From: Opitutia bacterium
GTDB lineage: Bacteria; Verrucomicrobiota; Verrucomicrobiia; Opitutales; Seribacteraceae
Assembly: GCA_002716045.1 (NCBI GenBank)
Contig: PAZC01000040.1
Coordinates: 22,552 to 86,551 of the forward strand
Direction: 5' to 3'
Length of the DNA: 64,000 nt
Positions 53,879-62,425 of this stretch are shown here, one piece after another; position 1 is the stretch's first letter, and each line of letters opens with the position of its first letter. The translations under genes and the position numbers were made by a program. Below the pieces are notes generated by a model that was not told the origin of the DNA, did no database searches, and saw nothing but the letters and a program-made list of their open reading frames with translations.

Positions 53879-55771
53879 TCAGGCTGCATGACCGTGAATT
53901 TGTATCCAACGGCCCAAGTTCATGAGTCTCCACGCTTCAAAGGCAAGTGGTCGATTTTCGTCCAAGGATTCCCCGAAGGTCTTCAAGGAAGCATCAAAAT
54001 TCACAAAGGGTATGGACTTGAGCCCTTCGATCCAGGAAAGTGGTTTTTTTCCCAAGCTCGCCAACCAATGTCTTTCGGGAGTGGAAAAACCGACTTTGTC
54101 GCGTCGATTCAAAACGGTGTCCGGAACAATGCCTTTCATTGCCAATCGGAAAACACTTTTGGTTTCACCCTTGTCTGAAACTAGAAAATCCTCCGGCAAC
54201 CCGAGAAGAAATTCCGCTAGATCAGTGGTCAAAAAAGGTACCCTGCTTTCAATCGACCACCGCATGGAGTTGCGATCACTATGACGCAACAGGGCGGCCA
54301 ATCCTTTTCCGGTCAATGCATTCCTGAGAGCCTCGGACAACCTTCTTGCGGAAGCCTCATCGGACAAGTCCGCTTGCGGTCGTGAAGAGGAAAGTCCCTC
54401 TTTCTCCAAAAAATGATCGTTCATCCATTTGGGGCGAGGCGAGCGACCGGAAAGTTTCCGAGCCAGGGGATGGAGGGCGTCGGGAAGTAAAATAGATCCT
54501 AGTTGCAACAAGCCATTGCCGAAGGAACGCCCGGGCCAACCTCCCCATGCCTTTAGGAAAGACATAAGCTTGGCATACTTGCCCTGGTCCAGGAGGCTTC
54601 GAATTCTAGCATGCGAATAGCCATGGTACCCTCCCAGTAGTTCATCCGCACCCTGCCCTTCCAACAGAACCTTGGTGCCATGTTCCTTGGCCAAGCGAAA
54701 AACCCTGTATTGGGCATATATGCTAGTGGAGCCAAATGGCTCGCCTTGGGCTCGGATCATGTCGTCAAGATCTTCGGCAAGCTCGTTGGGATCGATCTTC
54801 ACTTTGTGCGGTGAGGCTCCGACGTGTTCGTTGATCTCATCAACCCATGACTCCTCGTCCCCCGGGGTGTCACGAGCAACGAAACTGAAGGTGTTTATCG
54901 GCAGATCGGGTTCGAGGTGACGCATTGCGCATACCAACGCCGAGGAGTCCAATCCACCGGACAAGGCAACTCCGAGGGGGACGTCGCTGCGCAAGTGAAG
55001 GCGAACGTTCAAGAGAAACTTTTCTCTTAGCTGTTCGGCAACTTCCTCAATGGAAAGATCCGCTCTTTCCTTGATGCAGGGAAACCACCATCGCTCCATT
55101 TCGGGGTTTGCCGGTTTGGACAAATAGAAAGTCATCATATGGCCCGGCGCCAAATGCCTGATGCCTTCGTGGAAAGTTGCCTCGCGGTCATCGTAAGCAC
55201 CATAAACGAGATAATCGTGAGCCAATTGGAGATTGAGGGCGGGTCGTTTCTCCAACAGGAGAAGGAGAGCGGGTATTTCAGATGCAAAGGAAAATGCATT
55301 GGCATCACAGGTATAAAAGAAGGGTTTAATCCCAAAGGCGTCTCGAGCGCAGGTCACGGTTTCGTCCCGCTTGTCGTGGATCGAAAAAGCAAACATGCCC
55401 CGCAAACGCTTCAAGCAGGACTTGCCCCAGAAAGACCAGCAAGCGAGCAGTACTTCCGAATCCGACTTCGTGCGGAACTCATGGCCTTGGTCCCTCAATT
55501 CGGCACGCAACTCCTTGTAGTTGTAGATTTCTCCATTGAAAACCAAGGTGAAGCGCCCGTCCGAAGAATGCATGGGTTGACGGCCGCCTTCAGAGAGATC
55601 GATGATAGACAATCTCGTATGACCCAATCCGAGGGCTCCCTCGGAGGAACGAATTTGCTTGGTTCCCCGATCATCGGGTCCGCGGTGCTTCAGCGCATTA
55701 AGCGCCTTGCCGAAAAGCGGCTCGAAATCAATTTCCTGATCCCTTGAAAACATGCCGAAAATTCCACACAT
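53879..55771 (-). CDS. asnB: Asparagine synthase (glutamine-hydrolysing) family amidotransferase
   Basis: A 630-residue protein with the two domains of AsnB. The start MCGIFGMFS exposes Cys2, the nucleophile of the glutaminase domain, followed by the usual RGPDDRG and GLGHTRLSIIDLSEGGRQPM. The synthetase domain has the PP-loop GVALSGGLDSSALVCAM near residue 255 and LLEGQGADELLGGYHGYSHAR. In polysaccharide clusters such enzymes often amidate a uronic acid or other carboxylated sugar and need not make asparagine. A second family member occurs at 62.4 kb. Its ATG follows about 80 bp after the stop of an apparent SDR remnant. Confidence 0.9.
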   Translation of the reverse strand: MCGIFGMFSRDQEIDFEPLFGKALNALKHRGPDDRGTKQIRSSEGALGLGHTRLSIIDLSEGGRQPMHSSDGRFTLVFNGEIYNYKELRAELRDQGHEFRTKSDSEVLLACWSFWGKSCLKRLRGMFAFSIHDKRDETVTCARDAFGIKPFFYTCDANAFSFASEIPALLLLLEKRPALNLQLAHDYLVYGAYDDREATFHEGIRHLAPGHMMTFYLSKPANPEMERWWFPCIKERADLSIEEVAEQLREKFLLNVRLHLRSDVPLGVALSGGLDSSALVCAMRHLEPDLPINTFSFVARDTPGDEESWVDEINEHVGASPHKVKIDPNELAEDLDDMIRAQGEPFGSTSIYAQYRVFRLAKEHGTKVLLEGQGADELLGGYHGYSHARIRSLLDQGKYAKLMSFLKAWGGWPGRSFGNGLLQLGSILLPDALHPLARKLSGRSPRPKWMNDHFLEKEGLSSSRPQADLSDEASARRLSEALRNALTGKGLAALLRHSDRNSMRWSIESRVPFLTTDLAEFLLGLPEDFLVSDKGETKSVFRLAMKGIVPDTVLNRRDKVGFSTPERHWLASLGKKPLSWIEGLKSIPFVNFDASLKTFGESLDENRPLAFEAWRLMNLGRWIQIHGHAA

Positions 55772-55850
55772 TCCAAAAACCTATCTTAAAAGCAAAAAGA
55801 GCGTCGGTTGGCCGACGGAGGCATCGTCATCCAGTTTTCAGGACAACCAG

Positions 55851-56123
55851 TCATGCCGTCTGCAAAACAAATCGATGGTTCGACAAGCTTTCCGGGCATT
55901 GCCGAAATATCTCCGACGAGGTCTCGAGGTTCGTAAGCTCCCCGAGCGCAGTTATCATTGATACACGTAATCGCCTATTTTTTGACTGTTCTGGAAGAGT
56001 GAAAACTCTTCGGAACACCGGCGTTGAAGATAGAATCCCAGATCGCCATGTGCAGCGACCGAGGCAGAGCAAATCAGTGACTTTATTGCCCAGCAACCCG
56101 GTCGACCCATTGGTCAAAATCAT
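55851..56123 (-). pseudogene. Remnant of an extended SDR (sugar-nucleotide epimerase/dehydratase) gene
   Basis: A 90-codon frame begins MILTNGSTGLLGNKVTDLL, which has the complete G-x2-G-x2-G Rossmann fingerprint of an extended SDR, but the rest of the frame does not look like this family and ends after 90 codons, where a normal enzyme has 280-350. The ATG lies one base after the TAG stop of the upstream gene, the arrangement of a real coupled start. Other minus-strand frames of the same stretch down to about 55,780 also carry short protein-like segments (for example AYEPRDLVGDISAMPGKLVE). I read this as a gene broken by frameshift and deletion, not an intact small gene. Confidence 0.5.
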
Positions 56124-56124
56124 G

Positions 56125-57012
56125 CTACTTCCCATAAAATCTTTCGCTGAATTCGGAAGAGGAAAGGACTATTGCATCTGGATATATCTCGAGGATTCTT
56201 TTTTCCGCTTGTTCGTTCCACGCACAAAAAGTTTTGCCATCGGGATGGGAGAGATAGGGTACGTTGCAGAGACGACGAAAGGTTTGTTCAAATCCATTGG
56301 CAGAACAGTAAACGCTCAACTCTAGAAACTGATAGTCAAAACCAGTTTTAGGATCAACGAATCCTCTTGAATCCAAGCGGACGTTTTCCCCGAAATGCTC
56401 AACCGAGAAAATTTCTTGATGAAAGATCAACGAGCACAATTCGAAAGCGTTCAGGTAATTTTTCGTGTTTTTGAAGAAACACTTTTTATCAACGTCGACG
56501 GCTATGTACTTGGCAAGATCAGGAGCCCAAATCTCGAGCAAAGTATGACCGTTGTTATAGCTGTTAGTAGCTTCTAGAGTATGGGTGGAAATGATTCTTG
56601 TTTTCAGCTCAATTGAATCGCAAATCTTGCTGACAAACGAAGCCAGCGGACCACATGTCATTGACAAAAGGCGGTTTGTGGAAAATTTGATCAATTTCTT
56701 GAAGGGCAGTCTATCATCAAGATTACCTCGGATGGAAACCAAGGAAAAATACCGCGCATTGTTCAAATCCGACCTTGGATCCAAGACGATACGTTGCTGG
56801 TTCTCCACTTGGGGTTTGCTAAACCGGTAAACACCTGGGCTACGACAATCAAAGACATCCTCATGGAACCGATAGTATCCCGCATCCATAACAAGGGCGC
56901 TTGGAAGACCAGATGTTTCGATAGCGGCCTGAGGCTGCAAGCCCACAGAGCAACTTGTCTCATTCGACAGAGTCGCAACAACAGAATCAACTTGGATACA
57001 CTTAGATTTCAA
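56125..57012 (-). CDS. Transglutaminase-like (papain-fold) protein
   Basis: A 295-residue protein not clearly matching a named family. The centre shows the three spaced residues of the transglutaminase-like cysteine fold: Cys120 in LLSMTCGPLASFV at the start of a helix, His156 in NNGHTLLEIW, and Asp173 in YIAVDVDKK. A cellular role is not clear; in polysaccharide and extracellular-matrix gene clusters such proteins may process peptides or modify amide bonds. No signal peptide is seen, so it is probably cytoplasmic. The start is TTG 57012, overlapping the stop of the flippase remnant as TTGA; the G+C content is lower than in the housekeeping part. Confidence 0.6.
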   Translation of the reverse strand: MKSKCIQVDSVVATLSNETSCSVGLQPQAAIETSGLPSALVMDAGYYRFHEDVFDCRSPGVYRFSKPQVENQQRIVLDPRSDLNNARYFSLVSIRGNLDDRLPFKKLIKFSTNRLLSMTCGPLASFVSKICDSIELKTRIISTHTLEATNSYNNGHTLLEIWAPDLAKYIAVDVDKKCFFKNTKNYLNAFELCSLIFHQEIFSVEHFGENVRLDSRGFVDPKTGFDYQFLELSVYCSANGFEQTFRRLCNVPYLSHPDGKTFCAWNEQAEKRILEIYPDAIVLSSSEFSERFYGK

Positions 57013-57571
57013 ATGCGGTTAATTCCAGTCTTTGAAAATAATCTGCGAAAATAATCCAAGCAACTATGCCATTGATCTTTCAAGAGATTAAACACCTCTT
57101 TTCGCTGTCGTTTTTTGAAGCAAAGAAACCATGATAGCAGGATAGAAGAAAAAGCCGTAGGAAGGGCGAGGGCAAGTGATTCCATTAGCCCTGACTCTAA
57201 ACTAGATTAGAATGTATCCACCCTAGAAACAAAAGTGAAAAGATCAGTCCGCTTACTCTCCAATATCGAAAGGGAATGGAATGTAATCGCTGAGAAAAAT
57301 TGTAGGTAGCAATGGATTTGGTAAACGCGCCTAAGAATAGTGCCACTGATGCCCCTAAAATACCAGAAGAAGGAACTAGAAGAATGTTGGCCATGATAAC
57401 GATCAAGAAAGATATTCCTTGGGCATAAGAAGAGAAAATGTTGCGCTTACTTAGCCAGATTCCAGTGGAAACGATATTATTCGCTACCATGTAGAATCCG
57501 GAGGTCCCCGACCAAAACACCAAGGTATGGCACTCGTGGCACTCTATCGGGGCAGGGATCAGTTGGACCAA
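57009..57571 (-). pseudogene. C-terminal remnant of a Wzx-type polysaccharide flippase, frameshifted
   Basis: The segment 57571-57197 encodes 124 residues with helices such as GISFLIVIMANILLVPSSG, ILGASVALFLGAFTKSIATY and VSGLIFSLLFLGWIHS, the pattern of the last third of a Wzx (MATE-like) oligosaccharide flippase. After its TAG, another frame open to 57009 continues in the same style, SGLMESLALALPTAFSSILLSW and then KKRQRKEVFNLLKDQW, which looks like the final helix and tail. So two pieces of one C-terminus seem separated by a frameshift, and about 300 N-terminal codons are missing: the next 100 bp upstream are non-coding. Full flippases have 400-490 residues and 12 helices. Confidence 0.65.
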
Positions 57572-57675
57572 GAATAGAATTCATTGGGGTGTCTCTGGCA
57601 TGCAAGTTCTGTTTCAATGAAACCAACCGAAAGTAATTTTAAAAACGAGCGCAGACACTGAGCGCGCCAAATGGT

Positions 57676-59187
57676 TTATGCTTCGATATGTCCCCTGAAC
57701 ACCCGAAAAGTTGAATTCTCATATAGAGTGGCGAATTCATCAAAAGAGTAGTAAGAATCATCAATAAACCGCTCCAGATTCTTTACAGACTCTTTATCCA
57801 CAACAACAAGATTGACTCCAAACCGGTCAATGACTGCGTTGATATTATTCCGAACAAATGGATACCAATCCTTTATCAACCATTTGTAATCCAGGGAAGA
57901 GTCGCCTTTCCCAATACTTGAAAAAAGGGTTAAATAACGATGATGATCACCTGTTTCATAACCTAAAAAAAACGATACTCTGAAAGGAATGGTAAGAATC
58001 GTTTGAGTTGATTGGTCGCCAATCCAGTTTCGAAGTTCGCGCAGATCCTCCCCGCGATATTGGTTACTTTCCTTAAATCGGTTTTTTAATAACTCAAATA
58101 ATAAAACTATAATTGATACTGCAATAGCTAATGAAGTAAATAAAATGTGCTCATTAGGAGGGAAAAATGACAATACAATGAATATGGGGATAATAGCATA
58201 TTCCAAATAACGTTCGGGCTCTCCTAAAAACTTGAATGAAGTCGTAGAAATAAGGAGTAGGAGGAACACACTTACAAGAATCCAGTGATGCCATACATTA
58301 TAACTTAATGCATACCATATAGGGATAAAAGCAACTAAAGTTAAAGGAACATTAGTAATAAGTTTTAATGGAGGATTGGTAAATACAATAGACAAGATCT
58401 TGGAGCTTCCAAATCGAAGAAGACTAAATAGCTCCATATACCACTGCCGCTTAAGCCCTGGATATCTTTTGGCTAAATATGTCGAGTAGAAATGGCTAAA
58501 CCTCACCAAGCCTTTCAAAACATCCCAACTGTAACCCAAAGTACAAATAAACGAAAAAAATGCGGAAGCAACGAAAGCGATCAAGAAAAACCAAGAACCT
58601 GCGAAGATAGACAACAAGCCACAGTGAAATGCGACAGCTTGCCAAGTGAATTTCGAGCTTACGCTTAAAGCAAGGAATGACAAAAGGGCAGCAAGACCCC
58701 ACGCCCAACCTGCTTCAAGATAAAACCCAACCGTTGAAAGAAGGAAGATGTTTCCGCACAGTCCTCCAAATGCACGTTCATTGAAATGGGCTGCTCGGCC
58801 TTCGTTTTCCCAAAAGGCGCGTAGGAAAGGAAAAAACAGCAACCAGATAACTTCATCTCCGCCAAAGTGAATAATCGCAAAATATGCTACGCACAAAAGC
58901 ATGGCATCGAACAACAGTGGCAGAAATCCTCCCATTGCCTCAAGCCACCGGACGGGAAAGCGAAGGAAAAAGAAAAGCCAATGGAATCCATTGGGATAAT
59001 CACCCCCCTCCAATATATAACGGTTCGTCAGGTCGATGCGGGCACCACCGTTCCTCTTGAACTCTTTGACAAAAGTTAAATGCCCGATTGCATCACCATC
59101 CGTGACCGAAGCTCTGGACTTCACCCTCCATGCATAAATTGCCCGAGATGATAAGGTTAGAGCTAAAGCCACAAGGAAGTAGATCAT
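57676..59187 (-). CDS. Multi-pass membrane protein, GT-C-like glycosyltransferase or polymerase
   Basis: A 503-residue integral membrane protein with about ten hydrophobic helices in residues 1-375 and a soluble C-terminal part. The first loop carries TDGDAIGHLTFVKEFKRNG and ILEGGDYPNGFHW, with acidic residues placed as in the first extracytoplasmic loop of GT-C transferases that use polyprenyl-linked sugars. The helix-rich centre and the C-terminal periplasmic-like domain (DRFGVNLVVVDKESV) fit the same fold. It could alternatively be a Wzy-type polymerase, as no other polymerase is seen here. Codon use is AT-rich. It overlaps the WbqC gene by ATGA. Confidence 0.65.
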   Translation of the reverse strand: MIYFLVALALTLSSRAIYAWRVKSRASVTDGDAIGHLTFVKEFKRNGGARIDLTNRYILEGGDYPNGFHWLFFFLRFPVRWLEAMGGFLPLLFDAMLLCVAYFAIIHFGGDEVIWLLFFPFLRAFWENEGRAAHFNERAFGGLCGNIFLLSTVGFYLEAGWAWGLAALLSFLALSVSSKFTWQAVAFHCGLLSIFAGSWFFLIAFVASAFFSFICTLGYSWDVLKGLVRFSHFYSTYLAKRYPGLKRQWYMELFSLLRFGSSKILSIVFTNPPLKLITNVPLTLVAFIPIWYALSYNVWHHWILVSVFLLLLISTTSFKFLGEPERYLEYAIIPIFIVLSFFPPNEHILFTSLAIAVSIIVLLFELLKNRFKESNQYRGEDLRELRNWIGDQSTQTILTIPFRVSFFLGYETGDHHRYLTLFSSIGKGDSSLDYKWLIKDWYPFVRNNINAVIDRFGVNLVVVDKESVKNLERFIDDSYYSFDEFATLYENSTFRVFRGHIEA

Positions 59188-59915
59188 GACTTATCTTGAT
59201 TTCCTTTCCCGAGCAACGAAGACACCCCCTCCCACCCAAGGTTCATAAGGGCGTCTATAACCGAAAGTCCAGGCAGGAATTCGTCAGATGCAAGTTGCTG
59301 GTATTCAGTCCCTGCAAAGTCTTGAAAGACAAAGTCAATACCATGAGAGTTAAAGCTAGATGGTTTAATAAAATCCAAGCAGCCGGTGCCACTCACATAG
59401 GTTTCCGCCTTAGAATTAATTGCAATCTCAAGCACTAATTTATTTCCAGACAACGACCCAATATTTGGATTGGTAACTAACAAATTAGATGTTTTTTGGA
59501 ATGAGGAGGATAGACCCAATCGGCAACTAATTTGCTTAATTGCATGCATGTTGAACTCACACAAGTTCTCCGTAGAATAATCATATAACTCCTCTAGCAA
59601 ATTAAAGATCGAATCGAAATGCGGTGCCTTCGAGTAAGCCTGCCTAATAGTTCCGAGATGTTTCCTGAGGAATTGTCCACGAGGTTGCATTTTTATTTCT
59701 GCATAACTTTGCCCCGACTTTCCTGATTTATAAATTGGAATTGTTAACCACGTCGGTTTGCCGGATAAATTAATTTTCACTCTAGAATGCCATCCTTTAC
59801 CCGTCGTAACCTGAACGTGATCAAAGAAGTAGAAAGTATCCACTAGAGAAATCTTATGAAACAAGCCAAGCCATGGAAAAAAGTTGGGTTGGTGGATGGC
59901 AATAATACGGCTCAA
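59184..59915 (-). CDS. WbqC family protein
   Basis: A 243-residue protein of the WbqC family, found in O-antigen and capsule clusters. The N-terminal IIAIHQPNFFPWLGLFHKI is diagnostic, followed by FYFFDHVQVTTGKGWHSRV and TWLTIPI, and later GIDFVFQDF with PGLSVIDALMNLG at the C-terminus. Function is not settled; it is suggested to act in attaching or transferring an acyl or amino acid group to a sugar. The start is TTG 59915. It sits 16 bp after the formyltransferase gene's stop and overlaps the membrane protein gene downstream. Confidence 0.85.
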   Translation of the reverse strand: MSRIIAIHQPNFFPWLGLFHKISLVDTFYFFDHVQVTTGKGWHSRVKINLSGKPTWLTIPIYKSGKSGQSYAEIKMQPRGQFLRKHLGTIRQAYSKAPHFDSIFNLLEELYDYSTENLCEFNMHAIKQISCRLGLSSSFQKTSNLLVTNPNIGSLSGNKLVLEIAINSKAETYVSGTGCLDFIKPSSFNSHGIDFVFQDFAGTEYQQLASDEFLPGLSVIDALMNLGWEGVSSLLGKGNQDKS

Positions 59916-59931
59916 TTAAATTCTCCAGTAA

Positions 59932-60603
59932 TTATCCTTTTTCGGCATCGGGTAACATGTGGAATCGCCTCCCTTGCACCATAGTGTGTAGATTATAATA
60001 CCCAGGCATTTGGCAAGCCCGCTGCCGCCTTAGGAATTCTTCTTCGCTAATCTCAGGATCAATCCTGCATAACTCCAAGAAATCCTTTCTGCTTCTTTTA
60101 GTTCCAGTCCACTGCAAATTCGGATTAGACGGTGGCGCTTCACCTGACAGGAGCATGGGCAGGTATTTCCCCAAAAGCATGAATGCTGCTTCGTTGGCTT
60201 TATCTAGCAAGTCAACCGGGCGAGTACCATCTGGAACATCAAATATTTCCACATCTATGATTGGACCGGAATCCACACTTGGAGTCATAAAATGAAGCGT
60301 TGCTCCATACTCAGGCACCCCATCATAAATCGCAAAATGGTGAGGATCTCTACCCGGATATTGCGGAGATGCTGCATGTAAATTCACCGCCGGCATGTCA
60401 GGTTTAGCAAGAATCCAACCAGGAACAATCACCGAGGTACCAAAGGAAAAAAGCAAATCAAATTCCTCGGTCTCAAAATGTTCCGTCAGACACTCAATAG
60501 AATCTGCGCGTGTAAACTCCCAAGAACCAGTCTCGCATTCAGCAATCCTGAAAATTGTTTCAGCAATCTCTTCAGAAGCCAAAATAATAGCTTTATCAGT
60601 CAT
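59932..60603 (-). CDS. Formyltransferase family protein, probable sugar N-formyltransferase
   Basis: A 223-residue one-domain member of the Fmt-like fold. The active-site triad is seen in AVNLHAASPQYPGRDPHHFAIYDG (Asn and His in N-x-H) and in TPSVDSGPIIDVEIFD (Asp), as in 10-formyl-tetrahydrofolate-dependent enzymes that formylate amino sugars such as dTDP-Qui4N or Fuc4N. Unlike fmt, it lacks the C-terminal OB domain. The gene lies in the surface-polysaccharide block, overlapping the deacetylase-like gene by 8 bp, so a role in formylating an amino sugar is likely. The specific sugar cannot be given. Confidence 0.8.
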   Translation of the reverse strand: MTDKAIILASEEIAETIFRIAECETGSWEFTRADSIECLTEHFETEEFDLLFSFGTSVIVPGWILAKPDMPAVNLHAASPQYPGRDPHHFAIYDGVPEYGATLHFMTPSVDSGPIIDVEIFDVPDGTRPVDLLDKANEAAFMLLGKYLPMLLSGEAPPSNPNLQWTGTKRSRKDFLELCRIDPEISEEEFLRRQRACQMPGYYNLHTMVQGRRFHMLPDAEKG

Positions 60604-61411
60604 CTAGTGAGTTGCCCTCGAGTGCGGTCTGGTTCCCCGTTTCATCATAGCCAATGTTTCTCCGCCCCATTCTTTTGAGGCTGCTTACATACAGTGCTCT
60701 ATTTGCTTCACCACGCCCCTTTATGCAACGATCAGCCCTCTCCATTGGAAGCATGGGTCGATTCTGCCACCATCCCGGGTGAGTAAGCACCTGCAAGCAA
60801 GGATCGGTCGCATCATGCAATACCTCGCGCAATCTCCTGTACCGCCAGTAGCCATTTGAATCGGAGCAATAAGGAATCTCCTTTTTGAATTTCTTGGAAT
60901 AACAATTCAAAAGTCCGCCATAGGTTTCATCCTCATAGGCAAGCAAAGCCTCATCGGGATTATGGAAACTAAATGCGAAAGGTTTTACCCCGAAAAAATA
61001 CTCTAGCATGGATGCTTCAAAAGCAATCTGCTCCTCTAGCTCCGCCTCACTACTTGTCTCATGGAATCCTGCATCAAAATGTAGGCCTAATGAATGGCCC
61101 ATCTCCAAGATATGCTCAACCAACTTTGCCTGAGTCGCTTCCAGTAGGTTGTAAAATTCACAATGGGGATTGATGAAATAGGTTGAAGCGACGCCTTCCT
61201 CACTTTCAATTTCTGCGAGTTTCAAAGATCGATTAAGAGAGAAATCACAGTCGTGCCGCCAAAGAATGAACTTTTCCCCAAAAGGAATGCTCTCATAAGG
61301 CACAAATTGATAATTCACCTTAGCGAGCCGGAGGAGTTCACGGTATTGCTCGATGGTGAAATCCTCAATAAATGGATCTTCGTTCAGCGGTTGGTTGTTA
61401 GGATCAATCAT
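60596..61411 (-). CDS. Polysaccharide deacetylase-like (NodB-fold) protein
   Basis: A 271-residue protein with features of carbohydrate esterase family 4. KFILWRHDCDFSLNRSLKLAEIE contains the Asp-Asp metal and base motif (HDCD), then VASTYFINPHCEFYNLL, GHSLGLHFDAGFHETSS with the His-x3-His-type zinc ligands, and PFAFSFHNPDEALL. There is no signal peptide, so it may act on a cytoplasmic nucleotide-linked or lipid-linked sugar. ATG 61411 is used because GGGAAG lies upstream; GTG 61420 is also open. It overlaps the formyltransferase gene by 8 bp, and a deacetylase that frees an amine before formylation would be logical. Confidence 0.8.
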   Translation of the reverse strand: MIDPNNQPLNEDPFIEDFTIEQYRELLRLAKVNYQFVPYESIPFGEKFILWRHDCDFSLNRSLKLAEIESEEGVASTYFINPHCEFYNLLEATQAKLVEHILEMGHSLGLHFDAGFHETSSEAELEEQIAFEASMLEYFFGVKPFAFSFHNPDEALLAYEDETYGGLLNCYSKKFKKEIPYCSDSNGYWRYRRLREVLHDATDPCLQVLTHPGWWQNRPMLPMERADRCIKGRGEANRALYVSSLKRMGRRNIGYDETGNQTALEGNSLDD

Positions 61412-61573
61412 AAGAATCACTTCCCAAGGCGTTTCGCCCTTTGTGGGGAAAGTTTTTCTGAGTTGAGACTTACACTTCTTTTAGAGTCAGCTTAATCTGA
61501 CAAACAAGCCATCCCAAATAATTCATCTCCAATGAAAATGAATTGTCTGTGGCAGCTAGTGCAAAAGTTCACA

Positions 61574-62425
61574 TCATCCTTTCGTTTTCTGGGCACAAAG
61601 ATACAGTCCGTAGCGATGAGTCTCATCCTTGTGAGAATATTCTTTGCGAATCACTTCCTTGAAATCAAATTCCTGAAAAGCTCCTTCGATTTCGTAATTC
61701 CGAAAATGATGAAAATGCACGGAGTCATGTTGCAACGCCGCATTTTTCAGCCAAATTAAAGTACATAGCCAAAGGAATTTCCCCGGCTTGAGCACTCTGT
61801 GAGCCTCTTCGATTGCCTTGTGGAAATCAAGGATATGATCAAGGCTTGTATTGAGCACAACGTTGTCGATTGAATCATCGTGAAGGGGGAGGAATTCGCC
61901 ACAACCAATGATCCTGAATTGCGAGCGCTTCGTCGAGAACGGGTCCAGGCCCACGTACTGGCAATTATCTGGAAAAAGGGACGCCGACACTTCGATGTCA
62001 TCACATCCCACGTCCAACACGGTGCCACGACACTCCTGCAAGAACTCGCTCATTCGATAAAGGTGCCTTTGGTAATGAAGATTGGATGGTGCCGCGTTAA
62101 TCTCTCCTCGCTGCTTGATCTGATTTAATAGAAAATATTGCTGGAAAGCATCTTCGTGATACACCAACGGCACTCCACCGGAAAGCAAAGCCTCTGCAAC
62201 CGGGGCTGGATAGAGGACGGGCAAACCCTCTACGACAGGATAATCGTTGTCACCGTCAGTGAGATGCCCATCAAGCTTAACCAGAGATTTCCCGGAATCG
62301 GGCGAAATCAAAAGAGGCAACAGCTGCTCCAAGGTCATTCGGGCAGCGTGCGGTCTGCCGCGAAGTTCATCACCTGTTACAAGGCGCTCGTCATATATTA
62401 ACTTTAGATCGTCGAATTCCTTCAT
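61574..62425 (-). CDS. Class I SAM methyltransferase with N-terminal Trm112-like region
   Basis: A 283-residue protein. Residues 30-85 (LEQLLPLLISPDSGKSLVKLDGHLTDGDNDYPVVEGLPVLYPAP) resemble a Trm112-like zinc-ribbon module without its cysteines. The methyltransferase domain has TVLDVGCDDIEVSASLFP for SAM binding, YVGLDPF, a GEFLPLHDDSIDNVVLNTSLDHILD segment and EEAHRVLKPGKFLWLCT. It may methylate a sugar or a small intermediate. ATG 62425 overlaps the asparagine synthase stop (ATGA), which makes it translationally coupled; a longer frame to 62461 is rejected. The 150 bp after its end, to the next gene, contain nothing I can assign. Confidence 0.82.
   Translation of the reverse strand: MKEFDDLKLIYDERLVTGDELRGRPHAARMTLEQLLPLLISPDSGKSLVKLDGHLTDGDNDYPVVEGLPVLYPAPVAEALLSGGVPLVYHEDAFQQYFLLNQIKQRGEINAAPSNLHYQRHLYRMSEFLQECRGTVLDVGCDDIEVSASLFPDNCQYVGLDPFSTKRSQFRIIGCGEFLPLHDDSIDNVVLNTSLDHILDFHKAIEEAHRVLKPGKFLWLCTLIWLKNAALQHDSVHFHHFRNYEIEGAFQEFDFKEVIRKEYSHKDETHRYGLYLCAQKTKG

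Noticed and set aside
55744..56325. A 193-codon plus-strand frame covering the SDR remnant
   Set aside because: It overlaps the starts and ends of minus-strand genes, has no motifs, and the Rossmann motif on the opposite strand explains the sequence better.
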